Shown one piece after another: positions 60,389-64,000 of a DNA stretch of 64,000 nucleotides. Below the pieces are notes generated by a model. It was given only the letters and a program-made list of their open reading frames with translations. It was not told where the DNA came from and did no database searches. The translations under genes and the position numbers were made by a program. Positions within the stretch are counted from its first letter, which is position 1; every line of letters starts with the position of its first letter. The DNA comes from Nocardiopsis sinuspersici (lineage in GTDB: Bacteria > Actinomycetota > Actinomycetes > Streptosporangiales > Streptosporangiaceae), in contig VWVT01000021.1 in NCBI GenBank assembly GCA_008638415.1, positions 1-64,000 of the forward strand, given 5' to 3'.

Positions 60389-64000
<3,612 letters not shown>

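Overview
The window comes from a high-GC Gram-positive actinobacterium. GC is high throughout, GTG and TTG starts are common, TANNNT -10 boxes sit next to leaderless ATG starts, and ribosomal protein S9 has the long acidic N-terminus usual in this phylum. Teichoic-acid-type polymerase genes and Pro/Gly-rich single-pass membrane proteins fit Nocardiopsis or a close relative; the genus is an inference from protein style, not a database match.

Layout. (1) 1-628: a dispersed repeat (copy A) and two strong inverted repeats. (2) 628-7367: a Pro/Gln-rich membrane protein on the minus strand, then rplM-rpsI, glmM, repeat copy B, a ROK glucokinase, and a Uma2-family gene broken by a frameshift. (3) 7641-9836: a small anchored protein and an acyl-CoA SDR/enoyl-CoA hydratase pair. 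(4) 9994-16534: a cell-surface glycopolymer block with a frameshifted polysaccharide pyruvyl transferase, a 1164-residue GT2/TagF-type fusion, galE, and an unlisted 37-codon acidic mini-gene. (5) 16644-21564: an NCS1 permease, a DUF4352 protein, an ArsR/CDF metal-efflux pair, a flavodoxin-like protein, and a DUF6069-like membrane protein behind a SoxR/MerR-type box.

(6) 21634-30657: a polyamine uptake and catabolism cluster (class III aminotransferase, aminobutyraldehyde-type dehydrogenase, PotA, PotD, PotB, PotC, FAD oxidase). (7) 31025-34584, minus strand: a compact five-gene operon of DUF4178, DUF2617, a tiny Gly/Phe-rich protein, DUF350 and a membrane-embedded aminopropyltransferase. (8) 34821-37686: a sulfurtransferase and small membrane proteins. 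(9) 37753-39696: an endolysin-like PGRP amidase interrupted by a full intein with a LAGLIDADG endonuclease, the most striking item in the window. (10) 39851-46396: NAD(P)HX repair enzyme, a toxin-antitoxin pair, Nudix and TetR genes, and a TetR-controlled membrane operon that includes a methyltransferase/DCC fusion.

(11) 46600-52481: a PrsW-like protease, a BisC/TorA-type molybdoenzyme and a CoA-ester lyase. (12) 52545-64000: signal transduction, with an MprAB-like two-component pair facing an HtrA protease, a MITE-like insertion at the htrA stop codon, an orphan NarL-type regulator, a SpoIIE-type phosphatase, and a very large cytoplasmic histidine kinase built from exact 276-bp HAMP repeats that runs off the right edge.

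Two genes (Uma2 and pyruvyl transferase) each lack exactly one base, so either real decay or assembly indels are possible. No tRNA, rRNA, CRISPR array or intact transposase was recognised.
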